The notes beneath the pieces were generated by a model that saw only the letters and a program-made list of their open reading frames with translations, ran no database searches and was not told the origin of the DNA. This document shows, in pieces, positions 1-10,989 of a stretch of 64,000 bases of DNA. The stretch spans positions 400,423,889 through 400,487,888 of the forward strand of contig NC_081408.1 in assembly GCF_030272615.1 (NCBI RefSeq), written 5' to 3'. Both the position numbers and the translations under genes were made by a program. How positions within the stretch are numbered: position 1 is the stretch's first letter; each line of letters opens with the position of its first letter. This DNA comes from Cryptomeria japonica (taxonomy: Eukaryota; Streptophyta; Pinopsida; Cupressales; Cupressaceae).

Positions 1-25
1 TAAGTCTGAATGCAAATCTCCTCTA

Positions 26-934
26 GTGGTGCAAGCATCTCTTGATATCAATAGTCCTAAGAGTGGTTCGAGTGAAGAATCTATTGAGTGCATCGCCAGT
101 CCTCTTGAGAACTCACATAGCCTTAACATTTCATCCACTCATTCCATTTCCACTCCTCTCCCAGACTTGGATCAACAAGAATCAGAAAAGCCCTTACTTA
201 TTGGGGATCAAAAATCAAGATTTGAAAAGAAAAATCTAAAAGTCAATAATAAAGAAAAGTCCTTTAGTCCAAACCAAAATCAAAAGCTACTGGACTCCAC
301 AAATATCAAAGTCAAGGATAAAAATCCTATGAAGCAGAAAGAACAAGAGTTGATCTCCCCTAATATCAAAATAACTGGGGGCAAAAGTTCTACAATTTTA
401 AGTCAAAAAGCATACTTGTTGATCCTAAGTCTCCATCATGCCATCCTACTTTCACTTCCTTTCGCAATCATAAACCTTCATCACTCATCCACTTGTTCCA
501 CACATCCTTTCCCTTCTGGCGATACATCATGGACCTTTAATGGAGCTTCCTCGATGGAATTTGTTGTTAGGGATGCCCAAACTTCTTTAGGTGACACGCA
601 TATGGGACTGTGTAATCCACACATTAGTAATTTTATCTCAGTTCCTTTATCAAGGAAGATAGTCACTCGAGCTACACATCATTTAGTCAAGGAACAATGC
701 AACTACAATCATAAGGTGAAGCCTCGTACATTTGAGGTGGGTGACTTATTTCTCAAAGAAAATCCTAAAAATCAGCAAGACAAAGAGAAGAAGGGCAAGT
801 TCAAATCAAATTGGCTTGGTCCTTACATCATTACAGCAGCCTATGGATCCGGTGCATATTAGCTTTCAACTCCAGGTGACAAAACTTTGGAGGATCCTAT
901 CAACAACATGCACCTTCGCAAGTTTTACACATAG
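26..934 (+). pseudogene. pol: R1 integrase C-terminal end fused to unknown Ser-rich stretch
   Basis: An open frame runs from 26 to 862, then a TAG, then the same frame continues to a second stop near 934. Only the last 65-85 residues are recognisable. They match the integrase C-terminal (GPY/F-type) domain of R2 and R3: a KVKPRTFEVGDL-like segment, KENPKNQQDKEKKGKF, NWLGPY, GSGAY, and a DPINNMHLRKFYT-like end. The first 190 or so residues are Ser/Lys-rich and do not resemble an integrase core: no DNG or GNGQ.E motifs are present. This suggests a deletion or replacement that joined an unrelated coding segment to the integrase tail. The in-frame TAG makes this copy a pseudogene. Confidence 0.65.
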
Positions 935-1062
935 CTCTTCAGAGTATCCTAATTCAAAAATACAAAAAAAAAAAAAAAAATACAAAAATACAAAAAAATA
1001 AAAAATAAAAAATAAATAAAAAAATACAAAAAAAAACTCATAAAAATAAAAAAATCATTACT

Positions 1063-1201
1063 TGGTGAAAACCTGGCAAACAGGCGTCTTGTGACACAAA
1101 AAAATAAAAATAAAATAGAAAAAATATTTTCATCCAACGGTGAAAACCACTTCGGTGGTGCCCTGGGCAAGTACCATGGTTAAAACTGGGTCACTAGTGC
1201 C
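1063..1201 (+). repeat. GAAAACC hairpin repeats downstream of pol (R1)
   Basis: Three related units follow pol. At 1063-1087 ggtgaaaacctggcaaacag pairs CCTG with CAGG. At 1139-1168 gaaaaccacttcggtggtgc forms CCAC-TTCG-GTGG, a UUCG tetraloop hairpin. At 1178-1201 a looser copy contains taaaactgggtcactagtgc. The same unit lies just after pol in R2 and R3. A similar motif after pol is, as I recall, common in Tat-lineage elements. Its function is unknown. Confidence 0.65.
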
Positions 1202-1215
1202 ATGCGTAGAGACAT

Positions 1216-2530
1216 TGCTCCTCCCTCCTTCAGGATTCTATTTCATCCTTAACTTTGCACACACTCACAACCTCTTCATCCATAATAAACATACCCTTTC
1301 CCATCATGGCTTGTTATTGATCTACCCAAGATTGGTTCGCCATCATAATAAACATTCCTTTTCACCCCTTTTCCATCCATAATAAATCAGATCCTATATG
1401 TGGCTAAGGAAAATCCTACGTCTAGTAATGGGTGTGGAACTGAGAGTATCACATGTTTCGAGTAGTACAGTTTCTTCCAGTTTCCTTCAGTCTATTCGCG
1501 CACAATCCACAATAAAGCAACATCCGCATCGCCAATCTGCAATAAAGTTCTGTCTTCTTTGCAATAAAGTATCAGTTTCATGGATTCAGTCAGTTTCAGA
1601 TGAGACAACAACAACAATGGACTTCAACAAATCAAATCTTTCAACAGACTCAAACAACATTATGGTTCAGTGCTATCTATCCTTTTTGTGAAAGTAAACA
1701 TTGTGACCACAATCAAATAAGACTTATACAAGTGACAAGAGACACTAAACTTGAGGACTACAGTAGATGTTGGTGTCGAGTCTTGGTGTTATTTTGATTT
1801 TATCTTTTGGTGACATGTCTTTTAGCTTTTCTAGGATGTCTCTGACTAGAGATTCTATCTCCAGGATGTCTTTGACTAGAAAGGCGAGGATGGGGTATCG
1901 TCACCTATTTTTATTTGATGTCTGTGAATTGTCTCTTAGTAATGCTATGACTTGTCCAAGGATATGAGGACATTGAGAGTCTAGTATGAACTGGGGCATT
2001 CCTTGGTTGAGACTATCTTATCTCCATACAAACAGGTATAATGACTTTCTGGGTCGAACATATGCCTCGATTGTCATAACCTATTTTGCCATAATAAAGC
2101 TCAATGATGATAATGCACAAGAAGCTCTTTCACTTTCATATCTTCTATCTTTCATTCCCCTTTCTTGATTGACTTCCATCGTCCTTCTTGAGTCCATGTA
2201 TCCTGCTATCACATGACTGAGTATAGTGACACACCAAAAACATTTGCATCTCATGTAGTTTCACCTGCATTACCACATATAAGCATTTCATACACACATA
2301 TAGATATCACAGTTGCATCACATCCTTCACACAACACATGTAAGCAATCTTACATTGTTATCATGTAAATAGTTCTTTGCATTATCATATTCATTTGCAT
2401 TTCATACATTCACATTTGCATTGGCATAACATATTAAAAACATAAAAGAACAAAAAAAATATTGCATTTCATCATGTACATATTCGCATCAAAAAATCAT
2501 AAATGTCATGATACAATGATGTCAAAATAC
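1216..2530. other. R1 3' non-coding stretch, no gene seen
   Basis: Between the hairpins and the antisense PMD fragment there is no frame with recognisable similarity. From about 2220 to 2530 the sequence is AT-rich, with many CATTTGCAT/CACAT-type words. The equivalent position in R2 and R3 also holds low-complexity ATG/TGA-rich DNA beyond the 3' end of the PMD ORF. Confidence 0.5.
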
Positions 2531-2534
2531 ATAT

Positions 2535-3005
2535 GGCTACAACCAATCCTCGTGTCGCCCTATCCGGACATAGGAACCCACTAATCACTCTTGCCAACAC
2601 TGATGGTAGTGCCAATCATGTCCATGTCATGGTATCCCATGCCATGTGTCCAGCCCTCATCTCTAGTCTCGGATCCCGAAACACTCATCTCAGTGCATCC
2701 CTGTCTCCGTCTCGATCATAGGGTATCAACTCCCCATCAATCGGTATCCTCAGAATCTTGTACACATCCTCTAAGGTGACTGTCATCTCACCCATCAACA
2801 AATGAAAAATACAAGTCTTTGAGTGCCATCTCTCAGCTAAAGCAGTCAGCAATCCCATGTTTGCCTGAAACTCAGGTACATACAGAATGAATCGCAGACC
2901 CATAACCTCAATTGTGGCTCTATCCTCAAAAGTCAACTCCGATCGTAAACTCTGAGTCAATGGGAATCTCTCCCATGACTCCAGCATAGGTAGGTACTCC
3001 TGCAA
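2535..3005 (-). pseudogene. Antisense plant mobile domain (PMD) fragment, R1
   Basis: Read on the - strand, opposite to R1's pol. The first part (from 3005) matches the N-terminal PMD region of the R2 and R3 copies, with conserved words such as LTALAERWHS, FHLLMGEMTVTLEDVYKILR and IPIDGEL. After a stop near 2685 the same frame continues as VFRDPRLEMRAGHMAW, then LARVISGFLCPDRATRG, matching the next PMD block. The rest of the domain, with the WAWEH-type motif, is missing, so this copy is truncated. PMD proteins (aminotransferase-like plant mobile domain) are known both as host silencing factors (MAIL1/MAIN) and as transposon cargo. The position between pol and the 3' LTR, antisense, is the same in R1, R2 and R3. 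Confidence 0.75.
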
Positions 3006-3035
3006 TCAAGCAAATCAGTCTATGTCAGTCAAAGT

Positions 3036-3273
3036 GGCATTCCCTATTCATCACAAAATGTTGCTTTTTATCCTAAGTGTTTATGATACTCTATCCCAGT
3101 GACACTCAATGTTCATCACAAAGTGTTGTTGTTTATCCTAGTGGTACTCCCTGTTCATCACAAAGTACTATGTGTTTTGCACTCCCTATTCATCACAAAG
3201 TGCTTCTCTTTTTAGTACTCCCTGTTCATCACAAAGTACTATGTCTTGGTACTCACTGTTCATCACAAAGTGC
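3036..3273. repeat. Six-copy covarying hairpin array (R1)
   Basis: Six units share a 15-base loop like ccctgttcatcacaa, flanked by short stems. The stems are GGCATT/AATGTT (3036, weak, two wobbles), ACACT/AGTGT (3102), GTACT/AGTAC (3144), GCACT/AGTGC (3179), GTACT/AGTAC (3215) and GTACT/AGTGC (3249, one wobble). Stem bases change in compensating pairs while the loop stays nearly fixed. The array lies just upstream of the antisense PMD reading frame. Confidence 0.85.
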
Positions 3274-3331
3274 CTCGATCCTATCCTAGGGGGGGCCTCT
3301 GCTTGAGTGTATCCTCTTGAGTAGTTTCCTA

Positions 3332-3472
3332 ATTGGCAACATATGTTCTATCATAGAATTGTCAATCCTAGCCCTATCTGTTATCCTAGTCTTCCCTAGA
3401 GGACCTGCTTGAGTGTATCCTCTCAGCAACTTATCCAATCGACAGCGTATGTTCATCACAGAACTGCCGATT
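3332..3472. repeat. Two larger related hairpins (R1)
   Basis: ATTGGCAA (3332-3339) pairs with TTGTCAAT (3359-3366) around a 19-base loop holding atgttctatcatagaa. AATCGACAG (3437-3445) pairs with CTGCCGATT (3464-3472), with one mismatch, around a loop holding atgttcatcacagaa. Both sit after a shared gcttgagtgtatcctct segment. The loops repeat the tgttcatcaca core of the six smaller hairpins just upstream. Confidence 0.7.
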
Positions 3473-4078
3473 TGACCTTGAAGACATAAACGCACCTGCA
3501 CAACACAGACGCGCTCGCATTTGACATAAACGCGCATGACACAGACATGCCTTGACGTTTTTACCCTGCTTGACATTTTTTCTAGACATACCAAAAGTGC
3601 ATTTATTGCACTACCTAACATGCATTTATGACAACAATTAATGCAGAAAAGTACAAGGATGTTTTGTGATACTTACCGGCTCTCCTGCATCTGCTGGCCT
3701 CTGAAATCAGCGAACACGATCGAATTTGTGCACCAATGCCATCGCTGCTGACTGTTGCTGCTCTATTTTCTCTCTACACTCTAATCTCTTGGATGTGTTG
3801 ATGACAATGAGGATGTTTTCCCCTCGTGGTCTATCTTGTAGCCTAGCCCTACCCTAGCCCTATCCCTCATTTCCTGAGTCAGTCTTCTTTATCGCGTGAC
3901 TCTATCACTTTACCCAGTCAGCCCATTCTAGCCTTTCTTTCTTATCGAGAGATTGTCTACGATCTTTTCAGACATTTTCCTACAATCTCTCGAGGGGGCA
4001 TATCATTCCCATCTTGGGGCAACTTTGTATCAGTTCATATTATCTTCTTTGAAACAACGCGACAACCTGCATTGTCTC
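3473..4078. other. R1 pre-LTR region: minor repeats, no gene
   Basis: No coding signal. It holds two gacataaacgc words near 3480-3540 and a perfect hairpin agtgcatttattgcact near 3595-3611. The stretch ends in the polypurine tract. Confidence 0.5.
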
Positions 4079-4092
4079 AAAGAGGGGCAAAA
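4079..4092 (+). promoter_or_regulatory. Polypurine tract of R1
   Basis: aaagaggggcaaaa directly precedes the TGTAGACACC start of the 3' LTR. The same AAAGAGGGG(C)AAA sequence precedes the 3' LTRs of R2 and R3. It is the expected primer site for plus-strand DNA synthesis. Confidence 0.85.
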
Positions 4093-4860
4093 TGTAGACA
4101 CCTAAAATTGTCATGTCTAATTAAATAAATATTTTATTTATTTAATTACTTTAGCCTAATTCTTCTATTAATTGAATAAATCTTTATTTATTTAATTAAT
4201 TCATTTATCCTCTTCTAGCCTTATTTCTCATTTAAATAAATACATTTATTTATTTAAATTATCCTTTTCTTAAATTAAATAAATATCTTATTTATTTAAT
4301 TGATCTTTATTCTTCTATTAATTAAATGAATCTTTATTTATTTAATTAATTCATTAACCTTTTCTACCCATGACACATGTCATTCATCTCTTAATTCCTA
4401 CACTACCCACCCTCTTATTATTTTCTTATTTTCTCTACCTACCCTCTAATCATAGCCGACCTCTTTTACACCTCTCAATCTTATCTCTCCATTTCATATA
4501 GTGTCTTCTATATAAGAGGATACTTCCTTCATTATTAACCCTAATCAATCTATGCATCCTAATCAATTGATTACACTCACTATGCATTCAGCCCCAACTA
4601 TGCTTTTCATATGCGATCCTACTTGCAACCACATTTACGTTCTTTTTTGAGCTCTTGTGCACATAAAATTTGAGAGCAAATATATCAAGCAAGATCAATG
4701 GAGATAGGAAGAATGGAGATTCAAACCCTATTGGACATGTGATGGTATAATCTTTGTGATTTCATTTGATTTGCATTGTCTTAGGTAATCTTCATATGTT
4801 ATGGTAGATCTTTGTTGTTGTTAGGCTAGGGTTTTGTGGTTGAATTCATTTAGTCTTTCA
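4093..4860 (+). repeat. 3' LTR of R1
   Basis: It starts TGTAGACACC after the polypurine tract. U3 contains five AT-rich palindromes of the aattaaataaat...atttatttaatt type (about 4115-4360). A TATATAA box at 4509-4515 is followed by agaggatacttccttc, marking the likely R start. The right end is placed at ...gtctttca (4860), where gag-like sequence of R5 resumes on the other strand. It is uncertain by a few tens of bases because the partner LTR is outside the window. Confidence 0.7.
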
Positions 4861-4864
4861 ATAT

Positions 4865-7056
4865 TGTTAATCCACTTTCACCACATGCATGATGCTCCTA
4901 CTTATTCTTTTGCTGCTAAACTGGTTTGCCATCCTTCCAATTTGTGTTGTAAGGATAATCCTACAATCTTGGGGGTCTTTTAAATATATTAAACTGTGGC
5001 TTTTCCGATACAAAACCCTTATCATTCTTTGCCACAATCAATTTAAGATCCTTCAAGGTATTAAGTACCTTGTCCCATTTGTCTTCCTCTTTATGTTTTG
5101 ACCCTAAATATTTCTCAACTCTGTCCTTTGCACACTTCAAAAATTTGGGATCCTCTCTTCTTCCAAGATTACTTGAAGCTCTTCTATTCCCTTCAACGTT
5201 AATGGCTATCCTGAGTGCATCTCTAAGACTTTGAGGATCTTTATCTCTAAGGATATACACCATTTTTGCATCAAATGCATTCATATATGTAGTTAGACAA
5301 ACATTATCATCTAGCCTTAAAACTTGAAATAACTTATGCATAGCTTTTTGAAACCTAATATTAAAATCAACCACATCCTCATTTAATGACTTCTTGATGT
5401 TATTTAACTCATTTAACATAAAGCTTGCATTCATATTTTCACCATACTACTCTTTGAAACATCTCTCAAATTCTTTGCAAGAACTGATGCTTGCAGTTGG
5501 CAACCCTTTGTACCAATCCCTAGAATCCTCTGTCAAAGATTGCACAAAAAGTTTCATGACAATATCCTCATGCTCCACTTCATAGTCGTTTAACTTATCT
5601 ATGAAAGCCCTTAGATGTTCCTCACTAGTAATAGCATTATTCCCTACAAACTTATTGAATTTATCCCTTAAGTCATTTGGGATTGTGTTAGGATGTCCTA
5701 GTATCCCATCAAAATGCAATTGCCTATACCTTTCTAGATGGATAGGTCTTCTTTGAGACTGCCCAATAGCAGCTTATCCTACAATATTTGTTGTGGCATT
5801 AGTCATAGTGGTATTTGTTCTAGTGATAACCCCAGTAGTAGTATTAGGCTCTTTAAAAGGTTGGGGTTGACTGAAGTTTTGAGTAGCCACTTGACTTCCC
5901 TACCCAATAACTGCACCTCCAATATTCTGGGTATTCTGAACATTATGGGCAGGAGTATTTGTACTGACATTTGGTGTTGTTGTAGAAGCCACACTAGAAA
6001 TAGCTCGAGGTTTAGATGGACCAGCAGTAAATGAAATACTATTTAATATTGACAATTTAAGGAAATAAATCTTTCTCTTCATTTATGCACTTGAAGTTTC
6101 CATCTTAATTTTCTTCAACTCTTTTGCAAGAGTTTCATTTTCTATCCTAGCTCTTTATAACTCAATTTCAACTTGGGATAATTCTTGACTAGGATCTGGG
6201 ATAGTTGAAGATATTTTATCATGTGTCTTAACACCTGATAAGTTTTGTTTTCCTTTATCCAAATTTGATCTAGGAATCCGAGCACTTGGTTGACTAGAAT
6301 ATGATAACTTTTGGCTATCAGCATGACTCTTAGACTTTTCTTTTGCAACATTTTCATATCTTTTATCTAAGACCTCTCTTAGAACAAGACCCTCAACACT
6401 AAGCTTGACATTTTCTTGAGTTAATGCTTTGAGTGTAGCCAATTGTCATATTAGACCGTCTCTTTCTATTATAGCCCTAATGACTTCAGATTCCTTTTAT
6501 TTTTCTCTCTTCCTTCTCAAATTTATTTATTCTTGGAGCTCCCTTCTCAGTGTGTCTATATCTCCAAAAACTTCTTCAAGATCCCAGATCCAGAAGTATC
6601 ATGTAAATCAATTAGGTTTACATTACCTTGTTCTCGAATTGACTCATAACCATGAGGAAACTTTGTTGTGAGACCAAGAGGAGGAGGTACACCAATAGCA
6701 TTTTCACTTTGGTGACTTCTACTTCTACTCTGGCCTCTCTTCTTTTCTGAATACTTAACTTGAGTAACCTACTTTCTATGTTGTTGCACCTCTTTTTGAA
6801 TAGGTGTGTCAAACAAGGAATTAAAGAATCCTAAATTATCTGATTCAGAACTCTTAGAAGATGATGTATGAATTTCAAGAACAAGATTTAAATGTGACTT
6901 ACTTGCATTCTTGTGCTTAGGTCTCCATGACAAGCGAGCGGTGCTAATTTCTGTATTTCTTCTTGCCCTGTTTCTCTGCAGAGCTCCATGAATCTCTTCC
7001 AAATTCTCTTCAGGATGCAGTCTCATGTAACCTCTAGTGTTCTTTGCTTTACTCAT
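4865..7056 (-). pseudogene. gag: R5 gag, broken
   Basis: Several minus-strand frames in series add up to one gag. A start near 7056 gives MSKAKNTRGYMRLHPEE, followed by Ser-rich and Gln/Asn-bearing linkers. The Retrotrans_gag-type core is at 5719-5447 (HPNTIPNDLRDKF, KLFVQSLTEDSRDWYKGLP) and continues at 5434-4961 (VDFNIRFQKAMHKLFQ). After a stop it reads DYPYNTNWKDGKPV until the R1 junction. At least five stops or frame changes are visible. R4 gag has the same order (WKDGKLV block after the core). It would encode the structural capsid protein of the element; in this state it is not translatable. Confidence 0.65.
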
Positions 7057-7340
7057 AGTGACAAAATCTTTCAAAAATACACGCACTAGCGCAGAGACCT
7101 CAGAGTCTCCACCCAAATCGCTTTGGGATAACAAATAATACACTACTTGGTAATCTTTAAAATAAATTTGCTCACAAACAGGAATGTTTTTCTCACAAAA
7201 ATATAGAACAGCCTTTACACACAAAATCATGAGCTAGAAACACCAAATCGCGGGCTCAACCATCAAATCACATAAACACTATGAAAATTCAATGCAATTT
7301 TGCTAAATGGATGACAAGACTGACTGCAACTATGCATTAG

Positions 7341-7358
7341 TCCCCAGTAGAGTTGGCA
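7341..7358 (-). promoter_or_regulatory. Primer-binding site of R5
   Basis: The - strand reads TGCCAACTCTACTGGGGA, six bases after the LTR end ...GGGAACCA. It is close to the R4 site TGGCGACTCTGCTAGGGA. From memory this type is complementary to the 3' end of a tRNA-Arg (as in Ogre elements). The third base is C where TGG is expected, probably a mutation. Confidence 0.55.
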
Positions 7359-7364
7359 TTTAGT

Positions 7365-10300
7365 TGGTTCCCAAATATGGCTTTACACTTCTACAATGCA
7401 GAAAACAAGTTTATTCCTCAAAATATATATGGAAAGCAACTTCCAACTATCAATATCCTTCAGACTTGGACCGACTGTGACAAGGATCTACAAATCCTTC
7501 TACACTTTGGGCTCTGCAATACCCAAGAGGGTGATCCCTTAGAAAATTTGTGATCTTTGTACCACATTCATGAATTATGCTAAAACAAAGAAGATAATCT
7601 CATAAATGGGTTCAATAGCAAGGAGAATGTTGAAGAATGATGAATTCTTCAGTGATCCTCGACCTTATCTGGAGCATGAGATAGTAGGAAACCTCAAACA
7701 TACATAAAAACTTTGAAATATGTTTTGATTTTAATAATTTATGACAAACCATAAGTGAAACAGACAAGAAATTGATAACCTAATGACAAATGCTAGCACA
7801 CACCATTGCCTTACTCTATTGGGCTCTGAGTTTTTGAAATATCACTGAAACTTGATAGAAATTTATCTAATAGCTGATTAAATTTTAAATGATATTGCAT
7901 TACAATATCATTTATTTGACATTTCTTACCCAAACTACTTATCAAATCCTAGTACAAGCTTTATCCCTCTGTAATCTCATTCAACCATTTTAATTAGCCG
8001 CTTGGATTAAAGCATAAAATTAAAAATTACATACATCATAACAATGCAACGAGGAAATTCAACCCTTGACTTCATTTACCCAAAAGAAAATAAAATTGTA
8101 CACAGGAGAGTAAGGATTTGAAATTATATCTGTATTAACTTCAAAAGCTATCTTCTATCAAATAACTGAATACCTTTCATTTACAGGAGAACCCATTTGA
8201 AATTTGAAACCCATGACTATCTTTTATTTCTCTCTACAAAATGGCATTACAATTCTCTGTTATTTACTCATGACTTATCAAAATTGGAACCTAACCTTGC
8301 AGACCAGACCTACAGAAGAGACCCTATTCAGATATTTTGGAACCCTTTCTCTTGGCTTTGATTTCCCTTTTATAGAAAACAAGGGAGCAACAAGCTTAAG
8401 GCCAAGAGACACATGCCATCAGAATGATTAAACATACTTGAATTTTGTTACAAAGATATTCCATTTGAGGAAAGTTATAACCAATATCAAAATCTGGAAC
8501 CGCTTCTCTGAAATTCATGATGCATTTTACCGCCCTTGTTGTTGTTCTGATTCAAAAATATATCCGCCACTAGAAGACAAAAATCGTTCAACCAAATAGT
8601 TTACAATCCTTTTTCATCATTCAAATATGTCTTACTCCATCTATTGTATTCTTCATCAGATGGCAATTCATAACTCATGACTTCATCATCTTTTGCTCTT
8701 ATGGAAGGTATTTAATGGCTACATGATTTACCTCTCTTTCAAAAGATTCAAAAAATGTCCTTGTGGCAATTATTTTGTCCATGCTATCCTCGAGCATATC
8801 ATTATTCAGCCCTTCACAAATTAACTCTACTTGGGTGTTGATGACTCTCCCTGCCTCCTCTTTCCAAAATTGTAAAGGCTTAACTGACTCATTTTCATCC
8901 TCAATATCTAGCAGAAGTGTTTCACTCATCTCATTGAAATTTCTCATCACCTCCCTTATCTTTCTTTCTATATTCTCTGGCAAAATTTGGGCCTCCTAAA
9001 TTGACTTTACCAACAAATAAGTTGGTCAAAGTGCAGGTGGCCTCTCAGCATGATATTTGGAAGCCATAGACATTACTCGAAGCTCATTTCCCCTTTGCAA
9101 CCATTTTGTGAACAAGGGAACAAACATTCCTTATATTTATCAAAATTCTGAATAGTATTAAATAATAAAGAATACAAAGAATGAATTATATTAAGTCTAC
9201 TATCAACTTTTTCATTTAAATGAGTTAGCACCGAGCTAACTATCTCATTTTGTTTCCAAGAGGACTTATCTCCTGATTCCTTCAGCTTATTTTCTAATTC
9301 AATAATATTCTCCAAGAGCTAGGATTTAGTTGGTTCGGTAGATCTAGTGGATTCAGGCTCATCATCATCATATGGTACCAATGATATATTGGGGATATCG
9401 ACATTGTTTCCAGGTTGAACTGCTTCTTCTTCAAGGGTAACAGGCGAAGATCTGGATGTTGATGGTGCTGATGTCCCCATAAGTGCAAAAGAGGATATTC
9501 TTTTCTGTCCTTGCTCAATAAGTTGTACTTTGGTTTGCAAATTTGCACATATTTATTGAATTGTATTATAATCATTGAAAAGCTTGTCAAAATTTCTCAT
9601 TAGCTCTATTTTTTCCAACGCTTCCCTCTTTGTAGACTCATGAGCCAATTTGGAGACATCAATGTTCAACTTTGTAGCTTCCACACTTGATGTGTTAGAT
9701 GCTCTTTTTATAATAAGGCCTCCCCTTAATTTGGTAATTATGTCACCAATGTTATGCTTTCTAGGTCCTTCCTCTAATGCCCATATTGCCAAGGTTGCAT
9801 AATCATCTACAAAATATGATCCTTTTAATGCCAAGCTTTCTTCTTCCTCTAAACCTAATTGTTGGTCCTTTCATTTCCTAATTTCATCAAAGGCCACTAC
9901 ATCTTCTATATCCCATTCTGGTAAAATTAAGAATCCATCCTGATTTACAATCATCCTGCCCTCATCTGCAATAATTTTCCTAAACTCTTCCATCATCTCA
10001 TTCTTAACTTCCTGATTTTCATGTTCAGACATATCTGGCCTCTGATCTTTTCTCTAAGCACTTCTCTTCTTAAATTCTTCTATTTTCATTTTCCATACTA
10101 ATTGCAGAAAGGTTGGGCTTCTCACAAAAGCATCATCCTTAAGAAATTTATCACATGCCTCCTTCCTTGCATCCCTAAAAGCTCTGCCTTGAATATCCAA
10201 AGGAGTGAGGTCCAAATTCAAACTAGGAGGCACAAGAGGAATACCAATTTGCATCTCTGCACTTGTTACTATGAAAGTATCTTCCTCTATTTGTTCTTTG

Positions 10301-10609
10301 AACCGCCTTGAAGGTGAATAGGGCACATGTGGTGGTGAAGGACTTCTATCTAAATCTTCAAGATCAATGATCTTGACTCCTTTAAAATTCTTAACTTGCA
10401 CCTTTGGGGGAGGGTCTGGCTTCATTATCTTTTTACATTTTCTCCTCACCAATTCTTGAGTGTCGATGCTACTCTCTTCTTCACCACTTGTTTCTTCTCT
10501 TACCCTATTTTGAGAGGGCTCATTAACAGGTCTCTCTTCTACTAGGCCATCTATTCTTTGAAGTAGAGGAGGTCGTGGGCCTCATTGTTGCATCCTCATT
10601 TGATGAATT
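7365..10609 (-). repeat. LTR of R5 with internal ORF, truncated by R6
   Basis: The inner LTR edge is TGGTTCCCAAATATGG in + orientation, just beyond the primer site, parallel to R4's TGGTGCCCAAAACC edge. The LTR runs upward through 1.3 kb without a gene (7365-8690), then a sense-strand degenerate ORF (8690-10599), and is cut by R6 at 10610. The visible length, over 3.2 kb, means this is a giant LTR. The true start lies beyond R6, outside the window. Confidence 0.5.
8690..10599 (-). pseudogene. Unknown ORF inside R5 LTR
   Basis: A minus-strand frame starts with ATG at 10599 or 10593 and continues, with five or so stops, to about 8690, giving roughly 630 codons. Visible pieces: a Pro-rich acidic N-terminus (RPPLLQRIDGLVEERPVNEP), KKIMKPDPPPKVQVKNFKGV, LVPPSLNLDLTPLDIQGRAF, then Lys/Glu-rich, probably coiled-coil segments (ENIIELENKLKESGDKSSWK, EREVNHVAIKYLP). 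No known domain is recognised. It reads in the sense direction of R5 and sits within its LTR, like the different ORF in the R4/R6 LTR. It could be an element-specific accessory protein or a captured host fragment. Confidence 0.5.
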
Positions 10610-10989
10610 TGTTAGCACATATTTTTGCAAAATATTATGTGCTATTTCTTTAATGTTTTATATATAAATTTTCATCATAAGAGAATTTATTTTTAGATTG
10701 TATGTGCAGGATATATGTTGCAGTGTCAAAAAAAATCCCCCAGTGACCTCATTTTTCATAATTGGACAAGCACCGCTAAGGCATGCTAAGGGTTGGCACT
10801 GAGTATGAACCACATGAGGAAGTTTCAACATGACAACATTGGGAGCCTTATAAATCATTCTCTGGGCCTATGTTATAGTCTTTGTCATCTATTAGCACAT
10901 GTTGATTTTCCATAATAGGTTACAAGTGCAAGTGATATATGAAGAAGAGCTTAATTTGCATAATTATCAAATTTGAAGTATTGGTGTAA

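Larger units (their letters stand above)
1..4860 (+). mobile_element. R1: Tat-like Ty3/gypsy element, 3' part
   Basis: Partial LTR retrotransposon on the + strand; its 5' half lies left of the window. In order it shows the end of the integrase C-terminal domain (to 934), GAAAACC hairpins (1063-1201), an antisense PMD fragment (2535-3005), a hairpin array (3036-3472), a polypurine tract (4079-4092) and a 3' LTR (4093 to about 4860). The polypurine tract matches those of R2 and R3, so the three belong to one broad group. The right edge is approximate: the sequence returns to an R5-like gag reading frame near 4860-4880. The upstream integrase core is not seen, which suggests an internally rearranged, non-autonomous copy. 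Confidence 0.8.
4861..10609 (-). mobile_element. R5: gypsy element, gag part and LTR, interrupted by R1 and R6
   Basis: Minus-strand element. Visible parts are degenerate gag (4865 to about 7060), a leader, a primer site (7341-7358) and an LTR running from 7365 up to the R6 insertion at 10610. Its pol would lie left of R1, outside the window. Its gag words (YNTNWKDGKPV) and its LTR end (TTTGGGAACCA) resemble those of R4 (YNTNWKDGKLV and TTTGGGCACCA), so R5 is a relative of R4. It was interrupted twice, so it is older than R1 and R6. Confidence 0.65.

Noticed and set aside
949..1060. A-rich tract after pol as a LINE or processed-pseudogene tail
   Set aside because: It lies inside R1 between integrase and the GAAAACC hairpins; no target duplication or LINE coding sequence is next to it.
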